Counted from the first letter of the stretch, positions 10,080 to 21,347 are shown. The stretch: 64,000 nt of DNA from Sepiola atlantica (GCA_963556195.1 OY744533.1:43211937-43275936); one strand, 5' to 3'. The notes: generated by a model not told the origin, from the sequence alone. A program made the numbers and translations.

Positions 10080-10143
10080 GTTCTATTTCTGCCTTAATAC
10101 AGCGGGCAGTAAATAGCAGACAATCGAGAGGGTTCAACAAACG
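10080..10143 (+). repeat. Repeat segment shared with 30.95 kb
   Basis: The stretch from TGCCTTAATACAG to AGGGTTCAACAAAC is closely matched at about 30956-31011. It ends directly at a TA tract. Probably part of one dispersed element, perhaps the same one as the PLE-like end at 9.9 kb. Confidence 0.6.

Positions 10144-10144
<1 letters not shown>

Positions 10145-10201
<57 letters not shown>
10145..10201. repeat. (TA)n microsatellite
   Basis: About 28 TA units. Confidence 0.97.
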
Positions 10202-10208
<7 letters not shown>

Positions 10209-11430
10209 CAAGTGGGTGTGCTATAACTTATTCACCCCAAACGCTACGTAATTATGCATAATGTAGAAACGATGCATAAACAGAACTATGCGTAATAACT
10301 AAATGAAATCAATCATCCAATAAGAAAACAGAAAAAAAGCGAATAGTGAATTAATAAGATTTCGTTTGTTAAAGGAATATTTTTTAAGTTGCTCTCATAT
10401 CCACGATTGAGTATATTAGGAAGTTGTTTTTACTGTTTAAATAGAAAAGTGGGCTTTTAATACCAATGTCAGTACGACAAATAACTTAACTTTATATGTA
10501 TATATATATAAACAACTTTATATAGAAATAAATAACTGCTATCTGTCTGTATTTACCTGTTACGCGTGCGTTATGGCACATAAACATTTTGTCATAAGAG
10601 TGCATGATTCGCGCGCTGAATGGCTAAGCATAATAAACTGTGCAATGGGAAACGCCATAAAACAACACAACCAAACATTAATGTGGAAATCATGCATCAA
10701 ACCAAAAAGATTATTTATGTGTTCAACCGCGTTTACAGCAAAGCGTCTCGGCATGCGTTGCCCAATGCTCATTCACACGCGTGACATGAGCCACACATCA
10801 AACGTTAATGAATATAAGCCGCGTTAAAAGGACAACAACAGAATAAAAATCTTTAGTGGGAAGAATGATCTACTTTGCTCGATTTTTCTTTATTTTAGAA
10901 ATTCAACATTTTAGCGTTTTGTTTTAAAATCACCTCAGGGCGAGCATCGAATACACGAGGTCAGTCTAAAGGGTAACGCAACTCCCTGTGCTAGGTGGGC
11001 TACTGGCGAAAGAGGGATAAGCGGATTGCGTTATCATGTGACATGATCTCAAGGGGGTAGATAATTCTTAGCGTTTTTCACATGCTTTCGTATACACAAA
11101 CTTTTTTTTCAGGTCGTTCAGCTCTGAGCACTGAGGATAAAATGATGATACCGAGCAACAAATGAAAAGAACACCGCCGTACTGAAACGACCTCCTTCGT
11201 GACTAGATCTTGCTCCGTGGGGCTCCCCCCTCCCCAAGTTGCATGGGGATTTTCAATGGGTCCTGTTCTGGGGGCGTTAAGGCTATCAGAAGAACCGAAA
11301 CAAGGGAAGTGGTTGTTTATAAAGGAAACCCCATGTAGCTTTCTGTTTGGAATTGAAATAAATTGTTTGTAAAACTGTAAGTAACTGAATACCACCATTT
11401 TAATATAATATAATTTCTCTCACTATTAGT
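10202..11430. other. Spacer; overlapping frames near 10.57-10.83 kb
   Basis: Two antiparallel frames (10573-10827 plus, 10560-10772 minus) overlap fully and neither shows a known domain. The stretch 10.23-10.77 kb is rich in octamer- and C/EBP-like words (ATGCATAAT, TATGCGTAATA), but this was not tested against chance. A frame at 11078-11398 minus is also unrecognised. Confidence 0.35.
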
Positions 11431-11434
11431 GGAT

Positions 11435-11525
11435 GATTTGATATCTTAGTCGTTAAAGCATCGGACACAACCCGCTGGGGTCCGGATTTCGTATTTCGTT
11501 GCGCCTAGCCACACTGATAAGTCAT
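11435..11525 (+). repeat. tRNA-like SINE head
   Basis: An A-box-like TTAGTCGTTAAAGCATCGG is followed 25-30 bp later by a decayed B-box region (CCGGATTTCGTATTTC) and GCCTAGCCACACTGATAAG. This layout is typical of tRNA-derived SINEs. It lies just upstream of the Penelope-like element. Confidence 0.5.
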
Positions 11526-11590
11526 AGAGACAATGAAATATGTGCCTTTGAATATTATCCGACAAAAACACATACACTAAAACTGACCAA

Positions 11591-11947
11591 AAACTATAGA
11601 TAAACACATAGAACATTTTAACAAATCATTCAAACACCTAATCAAGAACAACAAAAAATGGGCATCACATATTGAATATCACCCCATCATTCCCACACTA
11701 TACGGGCTCCCCAAAACCCACAAACCGGACATCCCCATGCGTCCCATTGTATCGAACATAGGTAGCACCACACACAAAATCGCACGGGCCATAGCTAACA
11801 TCCTCACCCCACTAATGGGCACCATCAGCCCCTCCCACATCAAGAACTCAGGCGACCTTCTTAGTAGAATAAAAAACATCAACTAGAAAATAAAAACATA
11901 CATAGCCTAGATGTAACAACGCTCTACACTAATGTACCTGTTAAAAA
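11591..11947 (+). pseudogene. PLE reverse transcriptase, N-terminal motifs
   Basis: The frame reads LYGLPKTHKPDIPMRPIVS (about 11699-11755), the classic PLE RT opening motif, then HKIARAIANILTPLM, then SGDLLSRIK. Just before 11948 a decayed LYTNVPV stretch corresponds to RT motif A (the DVxxLYTNVP form). An in-frame TAG near 11884 and a gap near 11910 break it. It continues into the next fragment. The start of the protein, including any N-terminal extension, is missing. Confidence 0.85.
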
Positions 11948-12460
11948 ATGCCTAAACTTACTTCACACACATCTAAAGAAAATCAAAACCGACCTACCTT
12001 TCTTCCCCCCCCCCCCAACATTTTTATAGAAATAATTAGACTCATCACTGACGTAACATATTTCCAATTTAACGAAGTATTCTACAAACAAAAATTTGGA
12101 CTCCCCATGGGCAACCCCCTAAGCGGTGTATTAGCCTGCCTCTTTTTAGAATTCTTAGAATCCGGCCCTTTCAAATACAGACTACCCCCTAACATCGAAT
12201 ACTTTAGATACATTGATGATATTTTAATTTTCCTCCCCACAGACATACAAATCAATAATCTTAAAGATAGACTCAACACAGTAGAACCCTCCATAAAATT
12301 CACCCATGAGACTGAAATAGACGGCTCGATACCCTTCCTAGATACTCTTATAATCAAGTCCAACAACAAACTAGAATTTAAGGTACACCGCAAAACACTC
12401 ACAAAAATGACTACATACACTTCTACTCCCACCACCATAGCAAGATCAAAACAGGCATAA
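11948..12460 (+). pseudogene. PLE reverse transcriptase, palm and thumb
   Basis: Contains motif B as QKFGLPMGNPLSGVLACLF (about 12090-12146) and motif C as YFRYIDDILIF (about 12200-12232), with the catalytic aspartate pair intact. SIPFLDTLI and the basic KVHRKTLTK stretch typical of PLE RTs follow. A C12 run near 12007 sits where residues are expected and may be a slippage site. From about 12400 the reading frame shifts, so the last 15 or so residues of this open frame are out of phase. Confidence 0.9.
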
Positions 12461-12788
12461 TTATAGGCTCCTTCCTACGCGCCCTTAGAATATGTAGCCC
12501 CCAATACATAGATGAAGAAATAAAGTACATTTTTAATTCCCTAAAAACACTGCAATACCCCACACATCTTATATTAAATGTCAAGAAGAAAGCCTTCCAA
12601 ATAATCTCCAGAAACAACACACACAAAAATCAGACTCTAAACACCTCTCTCATAGACAGACCCCTTCTCTTACCCACGCATTCCGATAACACATCCATAT
12701 GCAACACGCTCAACAAACTAGGCATTCCAACAGTACAAACCACATCTCAATCCATAAAACAAACATTAAACACATCAAGACATTTTTA
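12415..12788 (+). pseudogene. PLE linker between RT and endonuclease
   Basis: The +1 frame continues the protein without an ATG. It reads FYSHHHSKIKTGIIIGSFLR (about 12420-12478), then ALRICSPQYIDEEIKYIF, then NKLGIPTVQT. Family members have the same H-x4-K-x-G-I / FLRAxRxCS order after the thumb. It ends at a stop near 12788 while the next frame already overlaps it. An ATG-only scan would miss this segment. Confidence 0.8.
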
Positions 12789-13148
12789 AAAAAAAACACA
12801 TCCCATGCCGACTTATACACTGTCCCATGCAATGACTGCCATCAATTTTACGTGGGAGAAACACAACGTGAATTAAAGAAAAGATTGAATGAACACAAAA
12901 GCGACATAAAAAACAACAACCCTCTCAGTGCACTTTTCTCCCATGCACTAGAGCACGGTCATGCCTTCAAATTTGAACAAGCTGAAATCACAAAATACAT
13001 CCACAACAAAGCTCGGCGAAGACTGCTGGAAACTGCACTCATCACCGCCTCCAACACCATCAAGCAACGAAATTGCTTCTTTAACCTATCACCCTTAATA
13101 AGCAAAATCATCCTTACTGAACAAAGACTCATGCCTGATCATATATAA
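12699..13148 (+). pseudogene. PLE GIY-YIG endonuclease domain
   Basis: The functional part begins near 12760. A zinc-binding-like VPCNDC (about 12821-12838) is followed by QFYVGETQRELKKRLNEHK, which is the GIY-YIG core (Y-V-G with the catalytic R and downstream H/K). Then comes the conserved ALEHGHAFKFEQAEI and a terminal ARRRLLETALI helix (E as metal ligand). The C-x2-C just before YVG is the arrangement of Penelope/Poseidon/Neptune-type endonucleases. It ends normally at a TAA. As a domain it looks nearly intact even though the whole element is broken. Confidence 0.88.
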
Positions 13149-14044
13149 CATCTATTTTTATCTCTGACCTTAATAACACTCTCCCACTTATCTCCACATA
13201 TACACCCCACACACACACATACACATCTTCATTCTCCACGAATCTTAACTTTTTCTAACTCACTCTTTCCCTCACATTTTTAACACAGCAAGCCGGTGAA
13301 ACTTTCTCACTTTTCAAAATATTTCAAATATTTCACACCTAATCACAACAAATCTCCCCTCTCCCCCTCACCCATTCCCCCTCTCAACCACTTCTCTCTT
13401 ACTCTCACCCTTCCACACCTCCCACTCTCAAATCCCCTCATTTTCTCAAATCCTCTCTAAGACCGTGAAGTTCACCCATCCACCAAAATCACAGACCCCC
13501 TCCTTCTCTACCCACCCTACATTTCTCTGCATACATCCCCGCACACATACATCCCCTTTCACCATGAACCCAAACCTTCCAACCTATTTTTTCCTTCAGT
13601 CTTTGCCACAGCCACCTGTTCAAATATTCCAGCCTCCTTCTTCTCCACCCCTCCACTCCCTCACCCACTGCCATCCACATTATTCCCGCTCATCCCCCCA
13701 CCTTTTTCTCTTACAACCAGCCATAGTATCCCTGCTCAACCCCACCTTTCCACTCTTCTCCACTCAGTTTCATAAACATTTACTTTCATTCCTCACTACT
13801 GACTCCACTAAGCCCGGACGTAAGCCCTACTGTTTTCTTCAGTAGTGGCTACTACTTTCCTCCCTTTTTCCCAGAATGTCAACACTATATGTGCACGTAC
13901 TTGCATGACATTTTTCTTTATATTATCATCCTGATGAAGTCTGATAAATAAAGACGAAACGTTGATGTACACATAAAAAACATCCCTTTCTGGTTTTCCT
14001 TTTTCATTTTCCTATTACGTCGGATTACCTTCATCCTTCTTTTC

Positions 14045-14046
<2 letters not shown>

Positions 14047-14129
<83 letters not shown>
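14047..14129. repeat. (TA)n microsatellite at the PLE 3' end
   Basis: About 41 TA units, about 70 bp after the PLE GAAACGTTG motif. Confidence 0.97.
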
Positions 14130-14134
<5 letters not shown>

Positions 14135-14429
14135 TTTTTACGTACATAAAAGTAATCCATAGACACGTGTTTCTGCCTATAGGCCGTAATCAGCATGGCT
14201 AACTTAGACAAAGATCGAACCTTCGTTTACATCGTCTATAGTCTGAAGTTTTACCTCCGGACAACGATGTCTTGCCCGGAATATGAGTTTATCGCCTAAA
14301 TATTAAGTTACGTATTTGTTATTGTTTTTTACTGGCAATAGTAACGGCGTTTTTTGTATTTTCCACTTCCCAAGCTGTAAAGACTATGCAGAATATTGCA
14401 TTAAGTCGCCCTTAATAGGGCGTGTTATC

Positions 14430-14434
<5 letters not shown>
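14130..14434. other. Spacer with no recognisable gene
   Basis: GATAGTCTGAAGTTT and CAGCATGGCTAACTTAGACAAAGATCGAACC around 14192-14220 faintly resemble a tRNA-derived repeat. Not pursued further. Confidence 0.3.
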
Positions 14435-14500
<66 letters not shown>

Positions 14501-14522
14501 TTAATTAATTAATTAATTAATT
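14435..14522. repeat. (TA)n followed by (TTAA)n
   Basis: About 29 TA units (14435-14493), a short gap, then five TTAA units. Confidence 0.95.
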
Positions 14523-15483
14523 TTTAAGTTGTATTTACTTCCACGTATTTCATACTCCCACTAAATAAAAATGTCACAAATGTCTATATTATTTGCCGCA
14601 ATATATATATATATTAAGTCCGAGTGGCAAGGTCATAAAACCACGTATAATCTTCTAAAAAGTAGCAGCCCCCTCTAAAAAAAACATCAGAATTTAGTTA
14701 ACTGCCATAAAACTGGCCCGAAAAATTGAATTTATATACGAAAATGTTCCCCTCACTTTAAATTCTAAAGTAATTGTTTTTGTTGTTTTACTTTTCTTCT
14801 TTCCATCAAGTTAAAAAAGGTAGAATAATTTGGGGAACCGGGCATATAGCAGAAAATGTTAATCTACAATCATACCAAAATATGAATTTCTATTTATAAT
14901 CTAGACAACACTGTAATGCTACTAAACTTTTGTTCAAATTTATAAATTACGCATAACTTAATTAATAAAACAAGTTATTTTTTTAATTTTTCACGAAAAT
15001 TGTAAAAACTGCAAAAAGAGGGCGAAAGGAAGGGGCAGAGAGAGAGAGCGAGCAAGACAAACACACTCTCCCTCCCACTCCTCCTTTCTCTTCTCGCTTC
15101 TGCCTCGCTCGTAGCAAGCCACAACCTTCGGTAAGGTCGTCAGCGAGCGCATGGAATTAAAACTTAAGGTGTTTTAGTTATTTTTCCGATTTATTTATTA
15201 AATAAGTTCAATTAATTACTGTTAATATAGACGGAACTATTGCATATAGATAGCAAGCATAAGCTAATGCAATTCCAAATTAATAATACTAAACATTAAT
15301 TAATTATGAATGGTTTTAAAATAGTTATGCTAATTAGGCAGTCAAAAGATTCTCTCTTAATCTTTTATATTCACTATATATACAGAATATCAGGATTTTA
15401 TGTTGTATTATTGATTTAAATAACAGTAACCTGTTTTGATTATAATATAGGAGAGATAAATGTAAAATCTTTAGCATTTATTC

Positions 15484-15487
<4 letters not shown>
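14523..15487. other. A/T-rich spacer
   Basis: Contains a GA-rich patch at 15030-15060 and a GCGAG-rich patch at 15100-15150, similar in flavour to the inside of the 5.7-kb Helitron. No ends were found. Nothing coding seen. Confidence 0.35.

Positions 15488-15558
<71 letters not shown>
15488..15558. repeat. (TA)n microsatellite
   Basis: About 35 TA units. Confidence 0.97.
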
Positions 15559-15562
<4 letters not shown>

Positions 15563-15882
15563 TAGTGGGAGAGACCCCCAGCAGAGTGCTGGATTATTAA
15601 GAAAAATAAAAAAGAACGTAATATTTGTATTACAGAAAATCAGAACAACATCGGTACCGTCGGTTTCAAATCCTAATGAAAAGGACCTATAATAAGACTA
15701 TTTACCGGACTCTCTTCAGCATCTGTTTATGTCTTTCTCCACGGAAAATGGTGGTTTACGCGTTATGTGACTGTCTGACGATATTTCGATTCTCTGCTTA
15801 AATTTAATTTTCATCATTTTTACTAATTCGGTATTTCTACCTGCATATTCTGCCGGTATATTTGTCATGGTCGAGCAAAAAA

Positions 15883-16361
15883 ATGTTGTTTTTTTTGTTT
15901 TTGTTCTTCCTTTAATCTGTGAAATTTATGTCGATACCATACTAATGTCATGCTGATCTTAGATCTCTTCAACCATCTCTCCGGTTTCGGAGAATTCAAA
16001 AAAATGTTGTTTTTTTGTTTTTGTTCTTCCTTTAATCTGTGAAATTTATGTCGATGCCATACTAATGTCATACTGATCTTAGATCTCTTCAACCATCTCT
16101 CCGGTTTCGGAGAATTCAAAAAAAATGTTGTTTTTTTTTGTTTTTGTTCTTCCTTTAATCTGTGAAATTTATGTTGATGCCATACTAATGTCGTGCTGAT
16201 CTTAGATCTCTTCAACCATCTCTCAGGTTTCGGAGAATTCAAAAAAATGTTGTTTTTTTGTTTTTGTTCTTCCTTTAATCTGTGAAATTTATGTCGATGC
16301 CATACTAATGTCATACTGATCTTAGATCTCTTCAACCATCTCTCCGGTTTCGGAGAATTCA
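15883..16361 (-). repeat. 120-bp tandem repeat, four copies, open on the minus strand
   Basis: Four head-to-tail copies with periods of 120, 123 and 120 bp. Each ends (minus strand, 5' to 3') in a T/A-rich joint from which homopolymer length differences arise. All periods are multiples of three, so a 165-codon minus-strand frame (15865-16362) stays open. It encodes a basic repeat of about 40 residues beginning NSPKPERWLKRSKIS. Differences between copies include both silent and amino-acid changes. No known domain recognised; a non-coding minisatellite is the default reading. Confidence 0.85.
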
Positions 16362-16795
16362 AAAAAAAATTTTTTTTTTTAATTTAAAATTTTTTTTAAA
16401 TAAAGATAAAAAAATTAAAACAAGATTTAAAAATTCACAAATAAAGAAATCCACCGCCGAACAAGGGAAAGGGGGGGGGGATGATCAAAAATAGGAATTC
16501 ATGTGGGTGTCAATAGCCAACGATAAATCATGTATAAAAAATCAAGTGATAAGTAAACAAAAACTCAGTCAGGTTTAATTTTCTGTTTTAAAGATATGGT
16601 GAAAGCGAGATTACTCTTTATCGCCTTAAAATGAACTTAGTTGAGTTTAGTATTAGAGAATTAAAATACTAATTTATTTTATTAAGAATATTAGAAAATA
16701 TAATAAAATATATTAAGAAATTATAATAGAAAGTAAGAAAGTAAGAGAAAATGAAGATTTAAACATATTGATTTATAAATCAAGTAAAGAATAGA

Positions 16796-16796
<1 letters not shown>
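16362..16796. other. A/T-rich spacer
   Basis: Poly-A/T runs and a G run near 16471-16480. No feature. Confidence 0.4.

Positions 16797-16890
<94 letters not shown>
16797..16890 (+). repeat. Compound (AAT)n-(AGT)n microsatellite
   Basis: About 15 AAT units switch cleanly to about 16 AGT units. Frames across it read poly-Leu/Ile or poly-Thr/Tyr and are not genes. Confidence 0.97.
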
Positions 16891-17068
16891 AATAATATGA
16901 CAAAATTAAGAAAAAGAATTGAGGTTACCAGTATAAATTTGTAAACACGAGTGGATTTCTTTAGCTCAAGACATCCGACACCATTTAAAATTACCTGACG
17001 TGCAGGTTTCACATCTCGGGTTGATACGCTTGGTGAGTTGTAAACCGACGCAACAGCTGTCTGTGAAT

Positions 17069-17070
<2 letters not shown>

Positions 17071-17151
<81 letters not shown>
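17071..17151. repeat. Compound (TA)n-(GT)n microsatellite
   Basis: About 24 TA units followed by about 16 GT units. Confidence 0.96.
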
Positions 17152-17155
<4 letters not shown>

Positions 17156-17305
17156 ACGCATATGATTATGAACAATATCAACAAGACCAAATCGTTTTGA
17201 AATAATAATCTGGCAGAAGTGTACACATTTCGAAGTCTTAACACGTTTGATAAAATCAATTAAATAAAGTTCAAACGACTAAACTATAGTCAAAGATATA
17301 ATGGA

Positions 17306-17575
17306 ATGCTGGCGATTTGTATCAACACATCCAAAATAACTCAATTTCTTCTTGATGAGATGCAGAGATACCACATTAATATGGTTTGCATAAACGAATT
17401 CTCTGACAGGTGTTCAAGTAGACAGATGAAACACGGAACTTCTGATGTGAGGTTATATTATATTCACACCGGATGCCATGGACGTCGTATCGCCATAATA
17501 ATCTCGAAATCAAAAGATTGCTAGGGTCTGATGTTCAGAGACCCGAACCCCCTTTCCCAATAGAACCCATATATA
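17306..17575 (+). pseudogene. LINE apurinic-type endonuclease fragment
   Basis: The frame reads ITQFLLDEMQRYHINMVCIN, then E in the FSDR position, then HGTSDVRLYYIHTG and RIAIIISKSKD. This follows the N-terminal endonuclease of RTE/Jockey/CR1-type LINEs: K-x2-Q-x-L-x-E-M-x-R-Y-x-I-x-I-x-x-I-x-E, then a G...YSGH stretch and the GVAIIxSK motif. The catalytic E after CIN is kept, while the RW that usually follows is lost. About 80 residues survive. Confidence 0.65.
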
Positions 17576-17639
17576 TTTTTTTAACTTTTGTTCTCCGCAT
17601 ATTGCCACTGAATCGTAAGGGACTACTGTGATAGGCATT

Positions 17640-18125
17640 AACGTGGCTGGGGAGTTAGGCAGCAAGATGTTTGTTTACATTACATTTAAATTTCTGCATG
17701 TTGATACGGTTGTGATTTTGTTATTTGTCAGGTTGGTGGAGGGTGTTTACGTTGAGGGGGTACAAGTGCAGCAAGTTCATCGGAGCACACTCATTGGAAG
17801 TATTTGTAAAACAAGCGCAGGGTGAAACACGGCGGCGATACGACAGGGGATAATGCTTTGCAGACAATGCCGAACCTATTAGGTAAGAAATTATTTTTTG
17901 CATCCTGTCCAAGAAGTAGAGGCTAGTGTTTGGTGCACCAGCCCAGATGTGGCAACAATACTCCATGCACCGGCGAATGGTGGCTTTATAAGATATAGTA
18001 TACTGGCAGGTGTGAGAAGTTTTCTAGCCCGTTAGAAACATTTTACCTTCTTTGCAGCAGACTTGGCAACATCTTCTACGTACTTATTCCACTTCATGTT
18101 ACCTGAGAATGTCAGGACAGGGGGA
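17640..18125 (-). pseudogene. Jockey-like LINE RT C-terminal fragment with internal deletion
   Basis: From 18125 downward the minus strand reads SGNMKWNKYVEDVAKSAAKK. After a frameshift it reads KATIRRCMEYCCHIWAGAPN, then LDRMQKIISYLIG and YPLSYRRRVS. These match the Jockey-type order SGDLKWNxYVxxVAKSAxKK, then RPCMEYCSHIWAGAP, LDRVQRR and LxHRRxV. At about 17730 the frame jumps to INMQKFKCNVNKHLAA, the extreme C-terminus. The LWNSLP block is missing, which indicates an internal deletion. Same lineage as the fragment at 6.5-6.85 kb. Confidence 0.82.
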
Positions 18126-19500
18126 GGGGGCGTATTTTTTTGTTGGTTCCAAGAAACTCTGCTGTCTGCGATTCCCAAAGAGGCTGGAAGTAGTCCTTCA
18201 TAGGTTCCGTTGAATTAATGCTCCCTGGAAACTGTGTGACCCAAGCACCTCACAGGGCTGCTCTCCGCATGAAGAAAGGGATGTAAATGTTTATGACTGC
18301 TACAACCTTCACATTTTATTTTTCTGCACAACTGCTGTTGTACCTTCGTGCTCGTGTGACGTCACCAAAGTTGGCCGTTCGTGATTTTCGGTTGGTCACT
18401 TGGTACTTGCTTGTGAAAAGTTGTTGCTCTGATAGAGACCTGGAGATATCGAAAGGTCCTAGTCCGTCAACTACCGCTCTTCCCACGTTGTGATTGAACA
18501 TCAGAGGGCAATGTCCGGTGCTGGTCAGCAAATGTGGTACCACTATGGAGCAAAAACCACTTCAAACGAATCAACAACAAAATAAATAACAAATCCAGCG
18601 GTTACGTTTGTAGAAAAATAATTATTTGGTAAAACACGTTGTATACATTGGTTTAGCACTTGTAATTTCTGTGTTTTCGGACCGGCAATTAATGACCAGT
18701 TCGAATAGCGTGTTTGGTCTGGCAATTTCAACTCAAGTCTAGGATTTGACTGACGTGGGTTCCAGTGACGAGCAAAAAGGAATCCCACAAAAGCCTTCGC
18801 GCTTCGCTTTATATTGAGAATTAGGTATTTATGAACTGTCGGGGCTCCGCTTATTTTCATATAGACTTAGATTAATATATTTCAAAAACACATTAATTCC
18901 ATTTTTATTTTTCTTGCAACTTAGCAATTTTTGATTTACGGGGAAATCCCTTCCTGACTCCTTTTAATGGTCAATGGGTTTTCACTTCGTCCCCAGTTCC
19001 TTCTTCCGCTGCTATTCATATCTCTCACTGTTCGGCCCTCGAACCTTCCATGGGCTTCCCCGATTGGGCGCATCATTTGGTAGCTAATTCCAATTTCGGC
19101 AATAAATATCATCCTTGTTACTTCAGTTACAAAAATGGATGTCTTGTTATCTGCGTCCACGGCAGGACCCTCTGTTTACCCGAACTTTTGGATTAAACAA
19201 CAATTTCTTGATTAATGCAATTTCTTATATACTCCGACATTAGCACTTCCTCATTTCCAAAGTGCGAGATCAGAAAATAACCTTTCTCTCCCTATCACTC
19301 AATTCAATCTCTCATTCTTATATTTCTAGTTTGTTTTTGTTTTTCGCTTCCCAATTTTACAAACAGGGTACTTTAGTTTTTAACCCTTTTAGGCTTGAAC
19401 ATTATTGTCACACTTTTACGGTTGCCATCTTGAGCGATATCAACAGTGTAAGAGGGACAGAGAGTGAGAGAATGAGAACCAATGGCTTAAAATAAAGTTG
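18126..19500. other. Spacer with no recognised gene
   Basis: Three minus frames (18316-18543, 18543-18860, 18936-19160) and two plus frames show no known domain. Unassigned. Confidence 0.35.
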
Positions 19501-19504
19501 AACT

Positions 19505-19800
19505 GTTTCTCCCTCCCCTTCTATAAACTATAAAGTGGAAATCGAACCAAAGTTTCGTAAAACAACATTTTTTTAATAAAAATAAAGCTACTGAAACCGA
19601 ATCGAACTCAGCCGAGCCCCTTCCCTACCCCTTCATATAAACATACGCTAAAAATGAAAATCGTATCGTTTGGTGAAAAAACAAAAACAAATAGAGCGTT
19701 GGCTGAGGAAAAAATGCTCCCCCCTCATATACACCTACAAAAAATATACCAATGTGAAAATCGAATCGAAATTCGGTAAAGAAACAAAACATTGAACACG
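19505..19800 (+). repeat. Degenerate tandem repeat, about 100-bp period
   Basis: Three related blocks near 19515, 19625 and 19720. Each has a C-rich CCCCT-type start, TATAAACxTA, and then a GTGAAAATCGAATCGAAATT-type segment followed by GGTAAAxAAACAAAAC. Each is strongly diverged. Confidence 0.5.
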
Positions 19801-20400
19801 TTTTTGATATGACAGGGGTACTGCGAAAATTACTGTTTTCCTTTGGGTTAATTCAATTACCTTGTATGGAACCGATTCTGGTGGTGCACTGGTTTTGAGA
19901 ACAGCTCTTGATTGTACCGGAAGGGACCAGAGAATAATAAGTATTCACCGCTGTTGGGGCTCTACCTTGGAGATCCCACAAAATGGAGAATCTACCCCAC
20001 CCCCCCCCCCCGGTAATCAATGTTCCTATCTTAAAAGTAGAGTAAACCCATAATACTATCTTTTATTATTTTTTTATGATGTATGTTGCTTGTCTTTCAT
20101 AATTATCAACTGTATTAAATGTTTTCACTGTACTTTTGGTTTTAACCTTTCGTTTTAATGATGGATATGTTTGGGATGTATGTTTAATACATGAGCTGTG
20201 AAATAAAATAACGTATATAATAACAACTTTATTTTTACTAAAGAATGTTTTAGTGAAAGAAAAAAGTAACAATGTTCTCACGCTGTCAACGGAAAAATAA
20301 AAAATGAAATTTTTTTCGTGCGATTACACGTCAACACACTGGAAGTTGAGAGTTTGGGGGTAGAATAAAAACTAAATGTGTGGGAAGTTCAAAAACAAAC

Positions 20401-20444
20401 TATTTTGCTAACCATGCCTCGAGCAACGCCGGGTATCCATGCTA

Positions 20445-20445
<1 letters not shown>
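20401..20445 (+). mobile_element. Helitron 3' terminus beside (TA)n
   Basis: CTCGAGCAACGCCGGG (20418-20433), a decayed version of the Helitron hairpin, is followed after eight bases by CTAG (20442-20445), then T and the TA tract. The matching 5' end was not found. The element may extend back over the 19.5-kb degenerate repeats. Confidence 0.65.

Positions 20446-20535
<90 letters not shown>
20446..20535. repeat. (TA)n microsatellite
   Basis: About 45 TA units with one C interruption near 20520, starting exactly at the Helitron end. Confidence 0.97.
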
Positions 20536-20929
20536 CAAAGAGACGGAGGCAGAGAGGGAGGCATAAAGAATAAAGAGAGAGGGAGTCAGAGGGGCAGAGA
20601 GAGGCAGAGAGAGGGGAGAGTGTATGTGCGTGTATTTGACTGGGTGGTCCCTATGTTAATGTTTTCCCAGGTCTGGATGCAATTTGGCCAATTTTAAGTT
20701 CCGGTGAAATGATTATTTAATCTTTTCCTTCTTTCTTTCATCCAGTGTTGTGCGTCTACGTGCTCATATAAAGGTTGATGTTGAGTTTCGAGGGTGCGAG
20801 TGGTGGTGAGTGGCTAAGAAGTAGGGGAAGGGAAGAAAGGGGGGATTTGTATCAATCGCTTTTCGTTCCAACGCCCAGATGCCATGTGTCTTGTTTCGAC
20901 TTTCACATACACACTAAACTTCATCGTAA

Positions 20930-20934
<5 letters not shown>

Positions 20935-21000
<66 letters not shown>

Positions 21001-21006
21001 TCTCTA
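20935..21006 (+). repeat. (TC)n microsatellite
   Basis: About 35 TC units with one A interruption. Confidence 0.97.
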
Positions 21007-21099
21007 TGAGGAAATTAGACAAAACTTATCGATAAGAAAACAAAACTAATTGAATGGGAAGTTATTAACATTATAATTCAACTAATGTAGAGGTAAAAT

Positions 21100-21210
21100 A
21101 CTAGAATGCTGATCACTGCTTCAAGTGATCTGGCAATCGGGTTTCGAATCTTAGCGTCTAACCACACTAAAGAACTGTGATAGGGCGCAACGGCTGTCTG
21201 TGGATTAATA
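21100..21210 (+). repeat. tRNA-like SINE remnant
   Basis: A gene-like stretch with ATGCTGATCACTGCTTCAAG and, about 20 bp on, GGGTTTCGAATCTTAGCGTC (B-box-like), then CTAACCACACTAAAGAA. Resembles the tRNA-derived repeat at 11.43 kb. Confidence 0.4.
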
Positions 21211-21242
21211 TATACATAAATGAAACATTGGCGCCTTACTTA

Positions 21243-21313
21243 CCATAGATATATTTTCATACTACTACTATTAAGCTCTACTCACATATTGAGCACTGTT
21301 GAACTAAATACTG

Positions 21314-21317
<4 letters not shown>
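21243..21317 (+). repeat. 75-bp terminus shared with 33.49 kb, before a TA tract
   Basis: ATATATTTTCATA, CTCTACTCACATATTGAG and GAACTAAATACTGAAAT are repeated in the same order at about 33495-33562. Both copies lead into a TA tract on the same side. Confidence 0.65.

Positions 21318-21347
<30 letters not shown>

Larger units (their letters stand above)
11591..13975 (+). mobile_element. Penelope-like element (RT plus GIY-YIG), 5' truncated
   Basis: The element runs from inside the RT domain through the GIY-YIG endonuclease to a 3' end with CCTGATGAAG...GACGAAACGTTG (13931-13966), the terminal pattern of Penelope-like elements, followed by a TA tract at 14047. The coding part is split across frames with at least three shifts and several stops, so it is inactive. 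The 3' untranslated part (13150-13930) is strongly CT/CA-rich; the frame at 13465-13845 is compositional. An A-rich 5' side at about 11600 suggests truncation inside the polyprotein. Confidence 0.85.

Noticed and set aside
10560..10827. Antiparallel 70- and 84-codon frames
   Set aside because: Neither has a recognisable motif; overlap suggests chance.
13465..13845. 126-codon Pro/Ser/His-rich frame
   Set aside because: Lies in the C/T-rich 3' untranslated part of the Penelope-like element, and the frame has no domain.
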